Notes: generated from the sequence alone by a model not told the origin. 64,000 nucleotides of DNA from Pyrus communis (GCF_963583255.1 NC_084819.1:20856460-20920459), one strand, 5' to 3'; counted from the first letter of the stretch, positions 36,101 to 51,338 are shown. Numbers and translations are program-made.

Positions 36101-38460
36101 ATATATTTTGAAGAACATAAATATGATTAGTTTGTAGTTATTGTAAGAGAAACAAAAAAAAAGAAAAAAATTTGAAAAGAGGGGGATCGGTATGAAATTA
36201 GCGACTGTATTTCAGTACAATTGCTAGTTACCTAGCGGTTGTACTTCCATATGATCGCTAGATAACTAGCAACTTTCTTCAAGGACAATAGGAATAAAAG
36301 TACCGATCGTAACATTTTTACCCCTCCTTTTTTCTTTTTCTTTTTCTTTTTCCATTGAATACCTTTTCATGAAATTATTTTTTATTGATTTTTAAAGTTG
36401 AAAATAAGATAATATCTTTAAATTTAGGTTTTAAATCGTTAATTTCAACTGTTTAAATATCAATTATATAGATTTAGCATGGGAAAATATATTTTGAGGA
36501 ACATGAATATGATAGTTTGTAGTTATGGTAAGAGAAATAAAAAAAAATTGAAAAGAGGAGGATCGGTCAGACATTAGCGACTTTATCCGGTCATAATTGC
36601 TAGTTAGTTAGCGATCATACTTCCATATGATCGCTAGCTTACTAGCAACTCTCTTCAAGAACGATAGGAATAAAAGTACCGATCATAACATTTTTACCCC
36701 TCCTTTTTTCTTTTTCTTTTTCCATTGAATTTCTTTTTATGAAACTATTTTTTATTGATTTTTAAAGTTGAAAATATGAGAATATCTTTAAATTTAGGTT
36801 TTAAATAGTTAATTTCAATTGTTTAAATATTAATTATATTAGATTTAGCATGGGAAAATATATTTTGAAGAACATAAATATGATTAGTTTGTAGTTATTG
36901 TAAGAGAAACAAAAAAAAAAAGAAAAAAATTTGAAAAGAGGGGGATCGGTATGAAATTAGCGACTGTATTTCAGTACAATTGCTAGTTACTTAGCGATTG
37001 TGCTTTCATATGATCGCTAGGCAACTAGCAATTTTCTTAATGGACAATATGAATAAAAGTACCGATCGTAACATTTTTACCCCTCATTTTTTTCTTTTTC
37101 TTTTTCTTTTTCCATTGAATATCTTTTCATGAAATTATTTTTTATTGATTTTTAAAGTTGAAAATAAGAGAATATCTTTAAATTTAGGTTTTAAATCGTT
37201 AATTTCAACTGTTTAAATATCAATTATATAGATTTAGCATGGGAAAATATATTTTGAGGAACATGAATATGATAGTTTGTAGTTATGGTAAGAGAAATAA
37301 AAAAAAATTGAAAAGAGGAGGATCGGTCAGACATTAGCGACTTTATCAGATCATAATTGCTAGTTAGTTAGCGATCATACTTCTATATGATCGCTAGCTT
37401 ACTAGCAACTCTCTTCAAGAACGATAGGAATAAAAGTACCGATCATAACATTTTTACCCCTCCTTTTTTCTTTTTCTTTTTCCATTGAATTTCTTTTCAT
37501 GAAACTATTTTTTATTGATTTTTAAAGTTGAAAATATGAGAATATCTTTAAATTTAGGTTTTAAATAGTTAATTTCAATTGTTTAAATATTAATTATAAT
37601 AGATTTAGCATGGGAAAATATATTTTGAAGAACATAAATATGATTAGTTTGTAGTTATTGTAAGAGAAACAAAAAAAAAAGAAAAAAATTTGAAAAGAGG
37701 GGGATCGGTATGAAATTAGCGACTGTATTTCAGTACAATTGCTAGTTACCTAGCGCTTGTGCTTTCATATGATCGCTAGGTAACTAGCAATTTTCTTCAT
37801 GGACAATAGGAATAAAAGTACCGATCGTAACATTTTTACCCCTCCTTTTTTCTTTTTCTTTTTGTTTTTCCATTGAATATCTTTTCATGAAATTATTTTT
37901 TATTGATTTTTAAAGTTGAAAATAAGAGAATATCTTTAAATTTAGGTTTTAAATCGTTAATTTCAACTGTTTAAATATCAATTATATAGATTTAGCATGG
38001 GAAAATATATTTTGAGGAACATGAATATGATAGTTTGTAGTTATGGTAAGAGAAATAAAAAAAAATTGAAAAGAGGAGGATCGGTCAGACATTAGCGACT
38101 TTATCAGATCATAATTGCTAGTTAGTTAGCGATCATACTTCTATATGATCGCTAGCTTACTAGCAACTCTCTTCAAGAACGATAGGAATAAAAGTACCGA
38201 TCATAACATTTTTACCCCTCCTTTTTTCTTTTTCTTTTTCCATTGAATTTCTTTTCATGAAACTATTTTTTATTGATTTTTAAAGTTGAAAATATGAGAA
38301 TATCTTTAAATTTAGGTTTTAAATAGTTAATTTCAATTGTTTAAATATTAATTATAATAGATTTAGCATGGGAAAATATATTTTGAAGAACATAAATATG
38401 ATTAGTTTGTAGTTATTGTAAGAGAAACAAAAAAAAAAGAAAAAAATTTGAAAAGAGGGG
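30130..38460. repeat. Higher-order block P: 11 dimers, 8331 bp
   Basis: Matched at an offset of exactly 12878 bp by 43008-51338. Shared private variants include 'caatacaactgctagg' (30534/43412), 'gaaacaaacaaaaaag' (30851/43729), 'cgatcttaacatttttagcc' (31383/44261), 'cctagctgttgtac' (32448/45326) and 'cgaccttatccgg' (35821/48699). I saw no difference at any diagnostic site compared. Confidence 0.9.
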
Positions 38461-41400
38461 GATCGGTATGAAATTAGCGACTGTATTTCAGTACAATTGC
38501 TAGTTACCTAGCGGTTGTACTTCCATATGATCGCTAGATAACTAGCAACTTTCTTCAAGGACAATAGGAATAAAAGTACCGATCGTAACATTTTTACCCC
38601 TCCTTTTTTCTTTTTCTTTTTCTTTTTCCATTGAATATCTTTTCATGAAATTATTTTTTATTGATTTTTAAAGTTGAAAATAAGAGAATATCTTTAAATT
38701 TAGGTTTTAAATCGTTAATTTCAACTGTTTAAATATCAATTATATAGATTTAGCATGGGAAAATATATTTTGAGGAACATGAATATGATAGTTTGTAGTT
38801 ATGGTAAGAGAAATAAAAAAAAATTGAAAAGAGGAGGATCGGTCAGACATTAGCGACTTTATCCGGTCATAATTGCTAGTTAGTTAGCGATCATACTTCT
38901 ATATGATCGCTAGCTTACTAGCAACTCTCTTCAAGAACTATATGAATAAAAGTACCGATCATAACATTTTTACCCCTCCTTTTTTCTTTTTCTTTTTCCA
39001 TTGAATTTCTTTTCATGAAACTATTCTTTATTGATTTTTAAAGTTGAAAATATGAGAATATCTTTAAATTTAGGTTTTAAATAGTTAATTTCAATTGTTT
39101 AAATATTAATTATAATAGATTTAGCATGGGAAAATATATTTTGAAGAACATAAATATGATTTGTTTGTAGTTATTGTAAGAGAAACAAAAAAAAAGAAAA
39201 AAATTTGAAAAGAGGGGGATCGGTATGAAATTAGCGACTGTATTTCAGTACAATTGCTAGTTACCTAGCGGTTGTACTTCCATATGATCGCTAGATAACT
39301 AGCAACTTTCTTCAAGGACAATAGGAATAAAAGTACCGATCGTAACATTTTTACCCCTCCTTTTTTCTTTTTCTTTTTCTTTTTCCATTGAATATCTTTT
39401 CATGAAATTATTTTTTATTGATTTTTAAAGTTGAAAATAAGATAATATCTTTAAATTTAGGTTTTAAATCGTTAATTTCAACTGTTTAAATATCAATTAT
39501 ATAGATTTAGCATGGGAAAATATATTTTGAGGAACATGAATATGATAGTTTGTAGTTATGGTAAGAGAAATAAAAAAAAATTGAAAAGAGGAGGATCGGT
39601 CAGACATTAGCGACTTTATCCGGTCATAATTGCTAGTTAGTTAGCGATCATACTTCCATATGATCGCTAGCTTACTAGCAACTCTCTTCAAGAACGATAG
39701 GAATAAAAGTACCGATCATAACATTTTTACCCCTCCTTTTTTCTTTTTCTTTTTCCATTGAATTTCTTTTCATGAAACTATTTTTTATTGATTTTTAAAG
39801 TTGAAAATATGAGAATATCTTTAAATTTAGGTTTTAAATAGTTAATTTCAATTGTTTAAATATTAATTATAATAGATTTAGCATGGGAAAATATATTTTG
39901 AAGAACATAAATATGATTAGTTTGTAGTTATTGTAAGAGAAACAAAAAAAAAGAAAAAAATTTGAAAAGAGGGGGATCGGTATGAAATTAGCGACTGTAT
40001 TTCAGTACAATTACTAGTTACCTAGCGGTTGTACTTCCATATGATCGCTAGATAACTAGCAACTTTCTTCAAGGACAATAGGAATAAAAGTACCGATCGT
40101 AACATTTTTACCCCTCCTTTTTTCTTTTTCTTTTTCTTTTTCCATTGAATATCTTTTCATGAAATTATTTTTTATTGATTTTTAAAGTTGAAAATAAGAT
40201 AATATCTTTAAATTTAGGTTTTAAATCGTTAATTTCAACTGTTGAAATATCAATTATATAGATTTAGCATGGGAAAATATATTTTGAGGAACATGAATAT
40301 GATAGTTTGTAGTTATGGTAAGAGAAATAAAAAAAAATTGAAAAGAGGAGGATCGGTCAGACATTAGCGACCTTATCCGGTCATAATTGCTAGTTAGTTA
40401 GCGATCATACTTCTATATGATCGCTAGCTTACTAGCAACTCTCTTCAAGAACTATATGAATAAAAGTACCGATCATAACATTTTTACCCCTCCTTTTTTC
40501 TTTTTCTTTTTCCATTGAATTTCTTTTCATGAAACTATTTTTTATTGATTTTTAAAGTTGAAAATATGAGAATATCTTTAAATTTAGGTTTTAAATAGTT
40601 AATTTCAATTGTTTAAATATTAATTATAATAGATTTAGCATGGGAAAATATATTTTGAAGAACATAAATATGATTAGTTTGTAGTTATTGTAAGAGAAAC
40701 AAAAAAAAAGAAAAAAATTTGAAAAGAGGGGGATCGGTATGAAATTAGCGACTGTATTTCAGTACAATTGCTAGTTACCTAGCGGTTGTACTTCCATATG
40801 ATCGCTAGATAACTAGCAACTTTCTTCAAGGACAATAGGAATAAAAGTACCGATCGTAACATTTTTACCCCTCCTTTTTTCTTTTTCTTTTTCTTTTTCC
40901 ATTGAATACCTTTTCATGAAATTATTTTTTATTGATTTTTAAAGTTGAAAATAAGATAATATCTTTAAATTTAGGTTTTAAATCGTTAATTTCAACTGTT
41001 TAAATATCAATTATATAGATTTAGCATGGGAAAATATATTTTGAGGAACATGAATATGATAGTTTGTAGTTATGGTAAGAGAAATAAAAAAAAATTGAAA
41101 AGAGGAGGATCGGTCAGACATTAGCGACTTTATCCGGTCATAATTGCTAGTTAGTTAGCGATCATACTTCCATATGATCGCTAGCTTACTAGCAACTCTC
41201 TTCAAGAACGATAGGAATAAAAGTACCGATCATAACATTTTTACCCCTCCTTTTTTCTTTTTCTTTTTCCATTGAATTTCTTTTTATGAAACTATTTTTT
41301 ATTGATTTTTAAAGTTGAAAATATGAGAATATCTTTAAATTTAGGTTTTAAATAGTTAATTTCAATTGTTTAAATATTAATTATATTAGATTTAGCATGG

Positions 41401-43007
41401 GAAAATATATTTTGAAGAACATAAATATGATTAGTTTGTAGTTATTGTAAGAGAAACAAAAAAAAAAAGAAAAAAATTTGAAAAGAGGGGGATCGGTATG
41501 AAATTAGCGACTGTATTTCAGTACAATTGCTAGTTACTTAGCGATTGTGCTTTCATATGATCGCTAGGCAACTAGCAATTTTCTTAATGGACAATATGAA
41601 TAAAAGTACCGATCGTAACATTTTTACCCCTCATTTTTTTCTTTTTCTTTTTCTTTTTCCATTGAATATCTTTTCATGAAATTATTTTTTATTGATTTTT
41701 AAAGTTGAAAATAAGAGAATATCTTTAAATTTAGGTTTTAAATCGTTAATTTCAACTGTTTAAATATCAATTATATAGATTTAGCATGGGAAAATATATT
41801 TTGAGGAACATGAATATGATAGTTTGTAGTTATGGTAAGAGAAATAAAAAAAAATTGAAAAGAGGAGGATCGGTCAGACATTAGCGACTTTATCAGATCA
41901 TAATTGCTAGTTAGTTAGCGATCATACTTCTATATGATCGCTAGCTTACTAGCAACTCTCTTCAAGAACGATAGGAATAAAAGTACCGATCATAACATTT
42001 TTACCCCTCCTTTTTTCTTTTTCTTTTTCCATTGAATTTCTTTTCATGAAACTATTTTTTATTGATTTTTAAAGTTGAAAATATGAGAATATCTTTAAAT
42101 TTAGGTTTTAAATAGTTAATTTCAATTGTTTAAATATTAATTATAATAGATTTAGCATGGGAAAATATATTTTGAAGAACATAAATATGATTAGTTTGTA
42201 GTTATTGTAAGAGAAACAAAAAAAAAAGAAAAAAATTTGAAAAGAGGGGGATCGGTATGAAATTAGCGACTGTATTTCAGTACAATTGCTAGTTACCTAG
42301 CGCTTGTGCTTTCATATGATCGCTAGGTAACTAGCAATTTTCTTCATGGACAATAGGAATAAAAGTACCGATCGTAACATTTTTACCCCTCCTTTTTTCT
42401 TTTTCTTTTTGTTTTTCCATTGAATATCTTTTCATGAAATTATTTTTTATTGATTTTTAAAGTTGAAAATAAGAGAATATCTTTAAATTTAGGTTTTAAA
42501 TCGTTAATTTCAACTGTTTAAATATCAATTATATAGATTTAGCATGGGAAAATATATTTTGAGGAACATGAATATGATAGTTTGTAGTTATGGTAAGAGA
42601 AATAAAAAAAAATTGAAAAGAGGAGGATCGGTCAGACATTAGCGACTTTATCAGATCATAATTGCTAGTTAGTTAGCGATCATACTTCTATATGATCGCT
42701 AGCTTACTAGCAACTCTCTTCAAGAACGATAGGAATAAAAGTACCGATCATAACATTTTTACCCCTCCTTTTTTCTTTTTCTTTTTCCATTGAATTTCTT
42801 TTCATGAAACTATTTTTTATTGATTTTTAAAGTTGAAAATATGAGAATATCTTTAAATTTAGGTTTTAAATAGTTAATTTCAATTGTTTAAATATTAATT
42901 ATAATAGATTTAGCATGGGAAAATATATTTTGAAGAACATAAATATGATTAGTTTGTAGTTATTGTAAGAGAAACAAAAAAAAAAGAAAAAAATTTGAAA
43001 AGAGGGG
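38461..43007. repeat. Higher-order block Q: 6 dimers, 4547 bp, copy of the last part of P
   Basis: Matches 33914-38460 at an offset of 4547 bp. Shared variants are 'atgatttgtttgtag', 'caattactagttacc', 'cgaccttatccgg' (35821/40368), 'ttgaataccttttcat' and 'aattatattagattt', plus the 'cttagcgattgtgctttc' module with 'ttcttaatggacaatatg'. It sits between P and its repeat. Confidence 0.9.
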
Positions 43008-46000
43008 GATCGGTATGAAATTAGCGACTGTATTTCAGTACAATTGCTAGTTACCTAGCGGTTGTACTTCCATATGATCGCTAGATAACTAGCAACTTTC
43101 TTCAAGGACAATAGGAATAAAAGTACCGATCGTAACATTTTTACCCCTCCTTTTTTCTTTTTCTTTTTCTTTTTCCATTGAATATCTTTTCATGAAATTA
43201 TTTTTTATTGATTTTTAAAGTTGAAAATAAGAGAATATCTTTAAATTTAGGTTTTAAATCGTTAATTTCAACTGTTTAAATATCAATTATATAGATTTAG
43301 CATGGGAAAATATATTTTGAGGAACATGAATATGATAGTTTGTAGTTATGGTAAGAGAAATAAAAAAAAATTGAAAAGAGGAGGATCCGTATGAAATTAG
43401 CGACTTTATTTCAATACAACTGCTAGGTAGCTAGCGATCATACTTCTATATGATCACTAGCTCACTAGCAACTCCTTTCAAGGACGATAGGAATAAAAGT
43501 ACCGATCATAACATTTTTACCCCTCCTTTTTTCTTTTTCTTTTTCCATTGAATTTCTTTTCATGAAACTATTTTTTATTGATTTTTAAAGTTGAAAATAT
43601 GAGAATATCTTTAAATTTAGGTTTTAAATAGTTAATTTCAATTGTTTAAATATTAATTATAATAGATTTAGCATGGGAAAATATATTTTGAAGAACATAA
43701 ATATGATTAGTTTGTAGTTATTGTAAGAGAAACAAACAAAAAAGAAAAAAATTTGAAAAGAGGGGGATCGGTATGAAATTAGCGACTGTATTTCAGTACA
43801 ATTGCTAGTTACCTAGCGGTTGTACTTCCATATGATCGCTAGATAACTAGCAACTTTCTTCAAGGACAATAGGAATAAAAGTACCGATCGTAACATTTTT
43901 ACCCCTCCTTTTTTCTTTTTCTTTTTCTTTTTCCATTGAATATCTTTTCATGAAATTATCTTTTATTGATTTTTAAAGTTGAAAATAAGAGAATATCTTT
44001 AAATTTAGGTTTTAAATCGTTAATTTCAACTGTTTAAATATCAATTATATAGATTTAGCATGGGAAAATATATTTTGAGGAACATGAATATGATAGTTTG
44101 TAGTTATGGTAAGAGAAATAAAAAAAAATTGAAAAGAGGAGGATCCGTATGAAATTAGCGACTTTATTTCAATACAATTGCTAGGTAGCTAGCGATCATA
44201 CTTCTATATGATCACTAGCTCACTAGCAACTCCTTTCAAGGACGATAGGAATAAAAGTACCGATCTTAACATTTTTAGCCCTCCTTTTTTCTTTTTCTTT
44301 TTCCATTGAATTTCTTTTCATGAAACTATTTTTTATTGATTTTTAAAGTTGAAAATATGAGAATATCTTTAAATTTAGGTTTTAAATAGTTAATTTCAAT
44401 TGTTTAAATATTAATTATAATAGATTTAGCATGGGAAAATATATTTTGAAGAACATAAATATGATTAGTTTGTAGTTATTGTAAGAGAAACAAAAAGAAA
44501 GAAAAAAATTTGAAAAGAGGGGGATCGGTATGAAATTAGCGACTGTATTTCAGTACAATTGCTAGTTACCTAGCGGTTGTACTTCCATATGATCGCTAGA
44601 TAACTAGCAACTTTCTTCAAGGACAATAGGAATAAAAGTACCGATCGTAACATTTTTACCCCTCCTTTTTTCTTTTTCTTTTTCTTTTTCCATTGAATAT
44701 CTTTTCATGAAATTATTTTTTATTGATTTTTAAAGTTGAAAATAAGAGAATATCTTTAAATTTAGGTTTTAAATCGTTAATTTCAACTATTTAAATATCA
44801 ATTATATAGATTTAGCATGGGAAAATATATTTTGAGGAACATGAATATGATAGTTTGTAGTTATGGTAAGAGAAATAAAAAAAAATTGAAAAGAGGAGGA
44901 TCCGTATGAAATTAGCGACTTTATTTCAATACAATTGCTAGGTAGCTAGCGATCATACTTCTATATGATCCCTAGCTCACTAGCAACTCCTTTCATGGAC
45001 GATAGGAATAAAAGTACCGATCATAACATTTTTACCCCTCCTTTTTTCTTTTTCTTTTTCAATTGAATTTCTTTTCATGAAACTATTTTTTATTGATTTT
45101 TAAAGTTGAAAATATGAGAATATCTTTAAATTTAGGTTTTAAATAGTTAATTTCAATTGTTTAAATATTAATTATAATAGATTTAGCATGGGAAAATATA
45201 TTTTGAAGAACATAAATATGATTAGTTTGTAGTTATTGTAAGAGAAACAAAAAAAAAGAAAAAAATTTGAAAAAGGGAGATCGGTATGAAAGTAGCGACT
45301 GTATTTCAGTACAATTGCTAGTTACCTAGCTGTTGTACTTCCATATGATCGCTAGATAACTAGCAACTTTCTTCAAGGACAATAGGAATAAAAGTACCGA
45401 TCGTAACATTTTTACCCCTCCTTTTTTCTTTTTCTTTTTCTTTTTCCATTGAATATCTTTTCATGAAATTATTTTTTATTGATTTTTAAAGTTGAAAATA
45501 AGAGAATATCTTTAAATTTAGGTTTTAAATCGTTAATTTCAACTGTTTAAATATCAATTATATAGATTTAGCATGGGAAAATATATTTTGAGGAACATGA
45601 ATATGATAGTTTGTAGTTATGGTAAGAGAAATAAAAAAAAATTGAAAAGAGGAGGATCGGTCAGACATTAGCGACTTTATCCGGTCATAATTGCTAGTTA
45701 GTTAGCGATCATACTTCTATATGATCGCTAGCTTACTAGCAACTCTCTTCAAGAACGATAGGAATAAAAGTACCGATCATAACATTTTTACCCCTCCTTT
45801 TTTCTTTTTCTTTTTCCATTGAATTTCTTTTCATGAAACTATTTTTTATTGATTTTTAAAGTTGAAAATATCAGAATATCTTTAAATTTTGGTTTTAAAT
45901 AGTTAATTTCAATTGTTTAAATATTAATTATAATAGATTTAGCATGGGAAAATATATTTTGAAGAACATAAATATGATTAGTTTGTAGTTATTGTAAGAG

Positions 46001-49000
46001 AAACAAAAAAAAAGAAAAAAATTTGAAAAAGGGAGATCGGTATGAAAGTAGCGACTGTATTTCAGTACAATTGCTAGTTACCTAGCTGTTGTACTTCCAT
46101 ATGATCGCTAGATAACTAGCAACTTTCTTCAAGGACAATAGGAATAAAAGTACCGATCGTAACATTTTTACCCCTCCTTTTTTCTTTTTCTTTTTCTTTT
46201 TCCATTGAATATCTTTTCATGAAATTATTTTTTATTGATTTTTAAAGTTGAAAATAAGAGAATATCTTTAAATTTAGGTTTTAAATCGTTAATTTCAACT
46301 GTTTAAATATCAATTATATAGATTTAGCATGGGAAAATATATTTTGAGGAACATGAATATGATAGTTTGTAGTTATGGTAAGAGAAATAAAAAAAAATTG
46401 AAAAGAGGAGGATCGGTCAGACATTAGCGACTTTATCCGGTCATAATTGCTAGTTAGTTAGCGATCATACTTCTATATGATCGCTAGCTTACTAGCAACT
46501 CTCTTCAAGAACGATAGGAATAAAAGTACCGATCATAACATTTTTACCCCTCCTTTTTTCTTTTTCTTTTTCCATTGAATTTCTTTTTATGAAACTATTT
46601 TTTATTGATTTTTAAAGTTGAAAATATGAGAATATCTTTAAATTTAGGTTTTAAATAGTTAATTTCAATTGTTTAAATATTAATTATAATAGATTTAGCA
46701 TGGGAAAATATATTTTGAAGAACATAAATATGATTAGTTTGTAGTTATTGTAAGAGAAACAAAAAAAAAGAAAAAAATTTGAAAAGAGGGGGATCGGTAT
46801 GAAATTAGCGACTGTATTTCAGTACAATTGCTAGTTACCTAGCGGTTGTACTTCCATATGATCGCTAGATAACTAGCAACTTTCTTCAAGGACAATAGGA
46901 ATAAAAGTACCGATCGTAACATTTTTACCCCTCCTTTTTTCTTTTTCTTTTTCTTTTTCCATTGAATATCTTTTCATGAAATTATTTTTTATTGATTTTT
47001 AAAGTTGAAAATAAGAGAATATCTTTAAATTTAGGTTTTAAATCGTTAATTTCAACTGTTTAAATATCAATTATATAGATTTAGCATGGGAAAATATATT
47101 TTGAGGAACATGAATATGATAGTTTGTAGTTATGGTAAGAGAAATAAAAAAAAATTGAAAAGAGGAGGATCGGTCAGACATTAGCGACTTTATCCGGTCA
47201 TAATTGCTAGTTAGTTAGCGATCATACTTCTATATGATCGCTAGCTTACTAGCAACTCTCTTCAAGAACTATATGAATAAAAGTACCGATCATAACATTT
47301 TTACCCCTCCTTTTTTCTTTTTCTTTTTCCATTGAATTTCTTTTCATGAAACTATTCTTTATTGATTTTTAAAGTTGAAAATATGAGAATATCTTTAAAT
47401 TTAGGTTTTAAATAGTTAATTTCAATTGTTTAAATATTAATTATAATAGATTTAGCATGGGAAAATATATTTTGAAGAACATAAATATGATTTGTTTGTA
47501 GTTATTGTAAGAGAAACAAAAAAAAAGAAAAAAATTTGAAAAGAGGGGGATCGGTATGAAATTAGCGACTGTATTTCAGTACAATTGCTAGTTACCTAGC
47601 GGTTGTACTTCCATATGATCGCTAGATAACTAGCAACTTTCTTCAAGGACAATAGGAATAAAAGTACCGATCGTAACATTTTTACCCCTCCTTTTTTCTT
47701 TTTCTTTTTCTTTTTCCATTGAATATCTTTTCATGAAATTATTTTTTATTGATTTTTAAAGTTGAAAATAAGATAATATCTTTAAATTTAGGTTTTAAAT
47801 CGTTAATTTCAACTGTTTAAATATCAATTATATAGATTTAGCATGGGAAAATATATTTTGAGGAACATGAATATGATAGTTTGTAGTTATGGTAAGAGAA
47901 ATAAAAAAAAATTGAAAAGAGGAGGATCGGTCAGACATTAGCGACTTTATCCGGTCATAATTGCTAGTTAGTTAGCGATCATACTTCCATATGATCGCTA
48001 GCTTACTAGCAACTCTCTTCAAGAACGATAGGAATAAAAGTACCGATCATAACATTTTTACCCCTCCTTTTTTCTTTTTCTTTTTCCATTGAATTTCTTT
48101 TCATGAAACTATTTTTTATTGATTTTTAAAGTTGAAAATATGAGAATATCTTTAAATTTAGGTTTTAAATAGTTAATTTCAATTGTTTAAATATTAATTA
48201 TAATAGATTTAGCATGGGAAAATATATTTTGAAGAACATAAATATGATTAGTTTGTAGTTATTGTAAGAGAAACAAAAAAAAAGAAAAAAATTTGAAAAG
48301 AGGGGGATCGGTATGAAATTAGCGACTGTATTTCAGTACAATTACTAGTTACCTAGCGGTTGTACTTCCATATGATCGCTAGATAACTAGCAACTTTCTT
48401 CAAGGACAATAGGAATAAAAGTACCGATCGTAACATTTTTACCCCTCCTTTTTTCTTTTTCTTTTTCTTTTTCCATTGAATATCTTTTCATGAAATTATT
48501 TTTTATTGATTTTTAAAGTTGAAAATAAGATAATATCTTTAAATTTAGGTTTTAAATCGTTAATTTCAACTGTTGAAATATCAATTATATAGATTTAGCA
48601 TGGGAAAATATATTTTGAGGAACATGAATATGATAGTTTGTAGTTATGGTAAGAGAAATAAAAAAAAATTGAAAAGAGGAGGATCGGTCAGACATTAGCG
48701 ACCTTATCCGGTCATAATTGCTAGTTAGTTAGCGATCATACTTCTATATGATCGCTAGCTTACTAGCAACTCTCTTCAAGAACTATATGAATAAAAGTAC
48801 CGATCATAACATTTTTACCCCTCCTTTTTTCTTTTTCTTTTTCCATTGAATTTCTTTTCATGAAACTATTTTTTATTGATTTTTAAAGTTGAAAATATGA
48901 GAATATCTTTAAATTTAGGTTTTAAATAGTTAATTTCAATTGTTTAAATATTAATTATAATAGATTTAGCATGGGAAAATATATTTTGAAGAACATAAAT

Positions 49001-51338
49001 ATGATTAGTTTGTAGTTATTGTAAGAGAAACAAAAAAAAAGAAAAAAATTTGAAAAGAGGGGGATCGGTATGAAATTAGCGACTGTATTTCAGTACAATT
49101 GCTAGTTACCTAGCGGTTGTACTTCCATATGATCGCTAGATAACTAGCAACTTTCTTCAAGGACAATAGGAATAAAAGTACCGATCGTAACATTTTTACC
49201 CCTCCTTTTTTCTTTTTCTTTTTCTTTTTCCATTGAATACCTTTTCATGAAATTATTTTTTATTGATTTTTAAAGTTGAAAATAAGATAATATCTTTAAA
49301 TTTAGGTTTTAAATCGTTAATTTCAACTGTTTAAATATCAATTATATAGATTTAGCATGGGAAAATATATTTTGAGGAACATGAATATGATAGTTTGTAG
49401 TTATGGTAAGAGAAATAAAAAAAAATTGAAAAGAGGAGGATCGGTCAGACATTAGCGACTTTATCCGGTCATAATTGCTAGTTAGTTAGCGATCATACTT
49501 CCATATGATCGCTAGCTTACTAGCAACTCTCTTCAAGAACGATAGGAATAAAAGTACCGATCATAACATTTTTACCCCTCCTTTTTTCTTTTTCTTTTTC
49601 CATTGAATTTCTTTTTATGAAACTATTTTTTATTGATTTTTAAAGTTGAAAATATGAGAATATCTTTAAATTTAGGTTTTAAATAGTTAATTTCAATTGT
49701 TTAAATATTAATTATATTAGATTTAGCATGGGAAAATATATTTTGAAGAACATAAATATGATTAGTTTGTAGTTATTGTAAGAGAAACAAAAAAAAAAAG
49801 AAAAAAATTTGAAAAGAGGGGGATCGGTATGAAATTAGCGACTGTATTTCAGTACAATTGCTAGTTACTTAGCGATTGTGCTTTCATATGATCGCTAGGC
49901 AACTAGCAATTTTCTTAATGGACAATATGAATAAAAGTACCGATCGTAACATTTTTACCCCTCATTTTTTTCTTTTTCTTTTTCTTTTTCCATTGAATAT
50001 CTTTTCATGAAATTATTTTTTATTGATTTTTAAAGTTGAAAATAAGAGAATATCTTTAAATTTAGGTTTTAAATCGTTAATTTCAACTGTTTAAATATCA
50101 ATTATATAGATTTAGCATGGGAAAATATATTTTGAGGAACATGAATATGATAGTTTGTAGTTATGGTAAGAGAAATAAAAAAAAATTGAAAAGAGGAGGA
50201 TCGGTCAGACATTAGCGACTTTATCAGATCATAATTGCTAGTTAGTTAGCGATCATACTTCTATATGATCGCTAGCTTACTAGCAACTCTCTTCAAGAAC
50301 GATAGGAATAAAAGTACCGATCATAACATTTTTACCCCTCCTTTTTTCTTTTTCTTTTTCCATTGAATTTCTTTTCATGAAACTATTTTTTATTGATTTT
50401 TAAAGTTGAAAATATGAGAATATCTTTAAATTTAGGTTTTAAATAGTTAATTTCAATTGTTTAAATATTAATTATAATAGATTTAGCATGGGAAAATATA
50501 TTTTGAAGAACATAAATATGATTAGTTTGTAGTTATTGTAAGAGAAACAAAAAAAAAAGAAAAAAATTTGAAAAGAGGGGGATCGGTATGAAATTAGCGA
50601 CTGTATTTCAGTACAATTGCTAGTTACCTAGCGCTTGTGCTTTCATATGATCGCTAGGTAACTAGCAATTTTCTTCATGGACAATAGGAATAAAAGTACC
50701 GATCGTAACATTTTTACCCCTCCTTTTTTCTTTTTCTTTTTGTTTTTCCATTGAATATCTTTTCATGAAATTATTTTTTATTGATTTTTAAAGTTGAAAA
50801 TAAGAGAATATCTTTAAATTTAGGTTTTAAATCGTTAATTTCAACTGTTTAAATATCAATTATATAGATTTAGCATGGGAAAATATATTTTGAGGAACAT
50901 GAATATGATAGTTTGTAGTTATGGTAAGAGAAATAAAAAAAAATTGAAAAGAGGAGGATCGGTCAGACATTAGCGACTTTATCAGATCATAATTGCTAGT
51001 TAGTTAGCGATCATACTTCTATATGATCGCTAGCTTACTAGCAACTCTCTTCAAGAACGATAGGAATAAAAGTACCGATCATAACATTTTTACCCCTCCT
51101 TTTTTCTTTTTCTTTTTCCATTGAATTTCTTTTCATGAAACTATTTTTTATTGATTTTTAAAGTTGAAAATATGAGAATATCTTTAAATTTAGGTTTTAA
51201 ATAGTTAATTTCAATTGTTTAAATATTAATTATAATAGATTTAGCATGGGAAAATATATTTTGAAGAACATAAATATGATTAGTTTGTAGTTATTGTAAG
51301 AGAAACAAAAAAAAAAGAAAAAAATTTGAAAAGAGGGA
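43008..51338. repeat. Higher-order block P' : second copy of the 11-dimer block
   Basis: Offset 12878 bp from 30130-38460, with all sampled private variants in the same order. It contains its own copy of the Q segment (46792-51338). The block ends where the module changes to 'cctagcgattgtgctttc' (51339 on). Confidence 0.9.
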
